Assembly: GCA_946894095.1 (NCBI GenBank)
Contig: OX335659.1
Coordinates: 8,501,501-8,565,500 of the forward strand
Source of the DNA: Incurvaria masculella
Lineage: Eukaryota > Arthropoda > Insecta > Lepidoptera > Incurvariidae
Direction: 5' to 3'
DNA length: 64,000 nt
The notes beneath the pieces are model-generated. The model searched no databases and was not told the origin of the DNA. It worked only from the letters and a program-made list of their open reading frames with translations. Positions 63,080-64,000 of this stretch are shown here, piece by piece. The position numbers and the translations under genes were made by a program. Numbering within the stretch: the stretch's first letter is position 1; every line of letters begins with the position of its first letter.

Positions 63080-63463
63080 GTAAGTACTTCAGACTTAAAA
63101 CATATTTTTACTTAGGCACTTACCAAAATCCCTAAAGAAACAATTAGGTATTTCTTCCTAATTTAGAAAGATATTCACATCTGGAAACCAACAGTTCTTT
63201 TACCCAAAAAAATATGGCCCGGAATTACCATCTACCTTGTCAATAATGCCTAGCTTGGCCATCGGGTAGCATATCAAAGATGACAACGATTATATGTAAG
63301 TTTGGCAGTAGAATTTAGGTATGAAGTCATAATTGTGCTATTCACTAATGTGGACAAAGAAAGACAAAAAAAACATAACTTATAGACCAGTGAAGTTTCT
63401 TTGCGGGTTCTTTTTCACTGGTTGATCGAATCTGCAGATTAATTAAATTGTGACATGACTTAG
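63080..63463. other. Unassigned sequence
   Basis: AT-rich; no features recognised. It would be intron if the 62.9-kb first exon is real. Confidence 0.35.
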
Positions 63464-63622
63464 GGCCGAGTGCACGAAAGGACAAAAACTCAAAATCAAC
63501 GTCAACGTACGATTAAACAGGTCACTTTTTATGGACAGTACGGAAGGAACTCCATGTGGTTCACTAAAAGTGACATGTTTGAACACTGATTAACTCAGCT
63601 GTCTCTTCGTGCAATCGGGGCA
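63464..63622. mobile_element. MITE, about 160 bp
   Basis: Left GGGCCGAGTGCACGAAAGGA and right TGTCTCTTCGTGCAATCGGG then GCAT are imperfect inverted repeats. Internal CACTTTTTATGG / CTAAAAGTGAC words are also mirrored. Confidence 0.65.
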
Positions 63623-63682
63623 TAGTGTAGTTTGACTACCAGAAGTTGAAAAAAATCAATGAAATATACCAAATATCAATTA

Positions 63683-63762
63683 ATATGGAACTGAGGTTTT
63701 CAACTGATTAGTAAACTATGTTTGTATGGGTAGCAAAATTTTCTGGTGCTTACAGGCCCACC
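63683..63762. repeat. Interspersed repeat shared with 33415-33500
   Basis: GATTAGTAAACTATGTTTGT and CTGGTGCTTACAGGCCCACC match the intron 1 copy with few changes; a shorter relative is at 45640-45690. Confidence 0.65.
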
Positions 63763-64000
63763 TTAAATTTGAATGTTGATTTTACTTGACTCTATAAGAA
63801 TCAGAAGAAACGCTTATACAAAACCTGCTACCGTTTCGTGAAAGAAAGAGGACTCTTTGAGCATGAGCCCAAACACTAGTAATGCTATGTTGTAAATATA
63901 ATAAAATGCGAAGCAAAGCGATTCCAAGCAATAATGAACTAGCTCTTTCAGTGAAACAGTTCAACGAGTGAAATTGTTTGGAGTTCACATACTAATGTGA
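63763..64000. other. Unassigned sequence at window end
   Basis: No feature recognised. Confidence 0.35.

Overview
This window is an AT-rich, repeat-dense piece of an animal nuclear genome. Spliced exons with GT-AG introns, a histidine-rich ZIP zinc transporter of insect type, tRNA-derived SINEs, non-LTR retrotransposon fragments, TTAGG/CCTAA-like pentamers and many small inverted-repeat elements (including a GACG-microsatellite family very common in moths and butterflies) point to a lepidopteran insect. The species cannot be told from the sequence. There is no operon structure, CRISPR array or bacterial gene.

The one clearly real host gene lies on the minus strand from about 35,017 (predicted transcription start) to 10,480 (stop codon). 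It encodes a ZIP1-like (SLC39A1/2/3-type) zinc/iron transporter. I rebuilt five coding exons: 34905-34647, 13391-13147, 12605-12421 (or from 12608), 11964-11630 and 10547-10480. All junctions are GT-AG, the phases agree, and the product is 363 residues (364 with the alternative NAG acceptor). The first intron is about 21 kb and is packed with transposable elements. The promoter has a TATA box, an initiator and several matches to the metal-response element core TGCRCNC. Two features are unusual: the 3' end of exon 3 and its splice donor are present as four tandem 128-bp units, and a separate last exon adds a His/Asp-rich tail.

Region by region: 1-1,433 is a 127-130 bp satellite with a three-monomer higher-order repeat. 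1.4-10.3 kb holds SINEs, MITEs, a foldback element and two GC-rich islands. 10.5-35.2 kb is the ZIP gene, with introns full of SINEs, MITEs, Helitron-like ends and nested insertions. 35.4-57.4 kb is intergenic, with more elements of the same families, LINE 3' ends, an LTR-element remnant and a foldback with a hammerhead-ribozyme-like core. 57.45-60.71 kb is a recent, 5'-truncated non-LTR retrotransposon on the minus strand with an open 1,005-codon frame (reverse transcriptase, RNase H, CCHC) and a target-site duplication. 61-64 kb holds a 15-bp minisatellite, telomere-like pentamers and a possible promoter and first exon of a plus-strand gene leaving the window.

The strongest candidates for something undescribed are three foldback elements with hammerhead-like strand order in their loops (3,870-4,031, 15,263-15,477, 47,890-48,060; two have exact 12 and 14 bp target duplications) and the exon-end minisatellite inside the zinc transporter gene. 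Family names for the small elements are inferred from structure, since no database search was possible.
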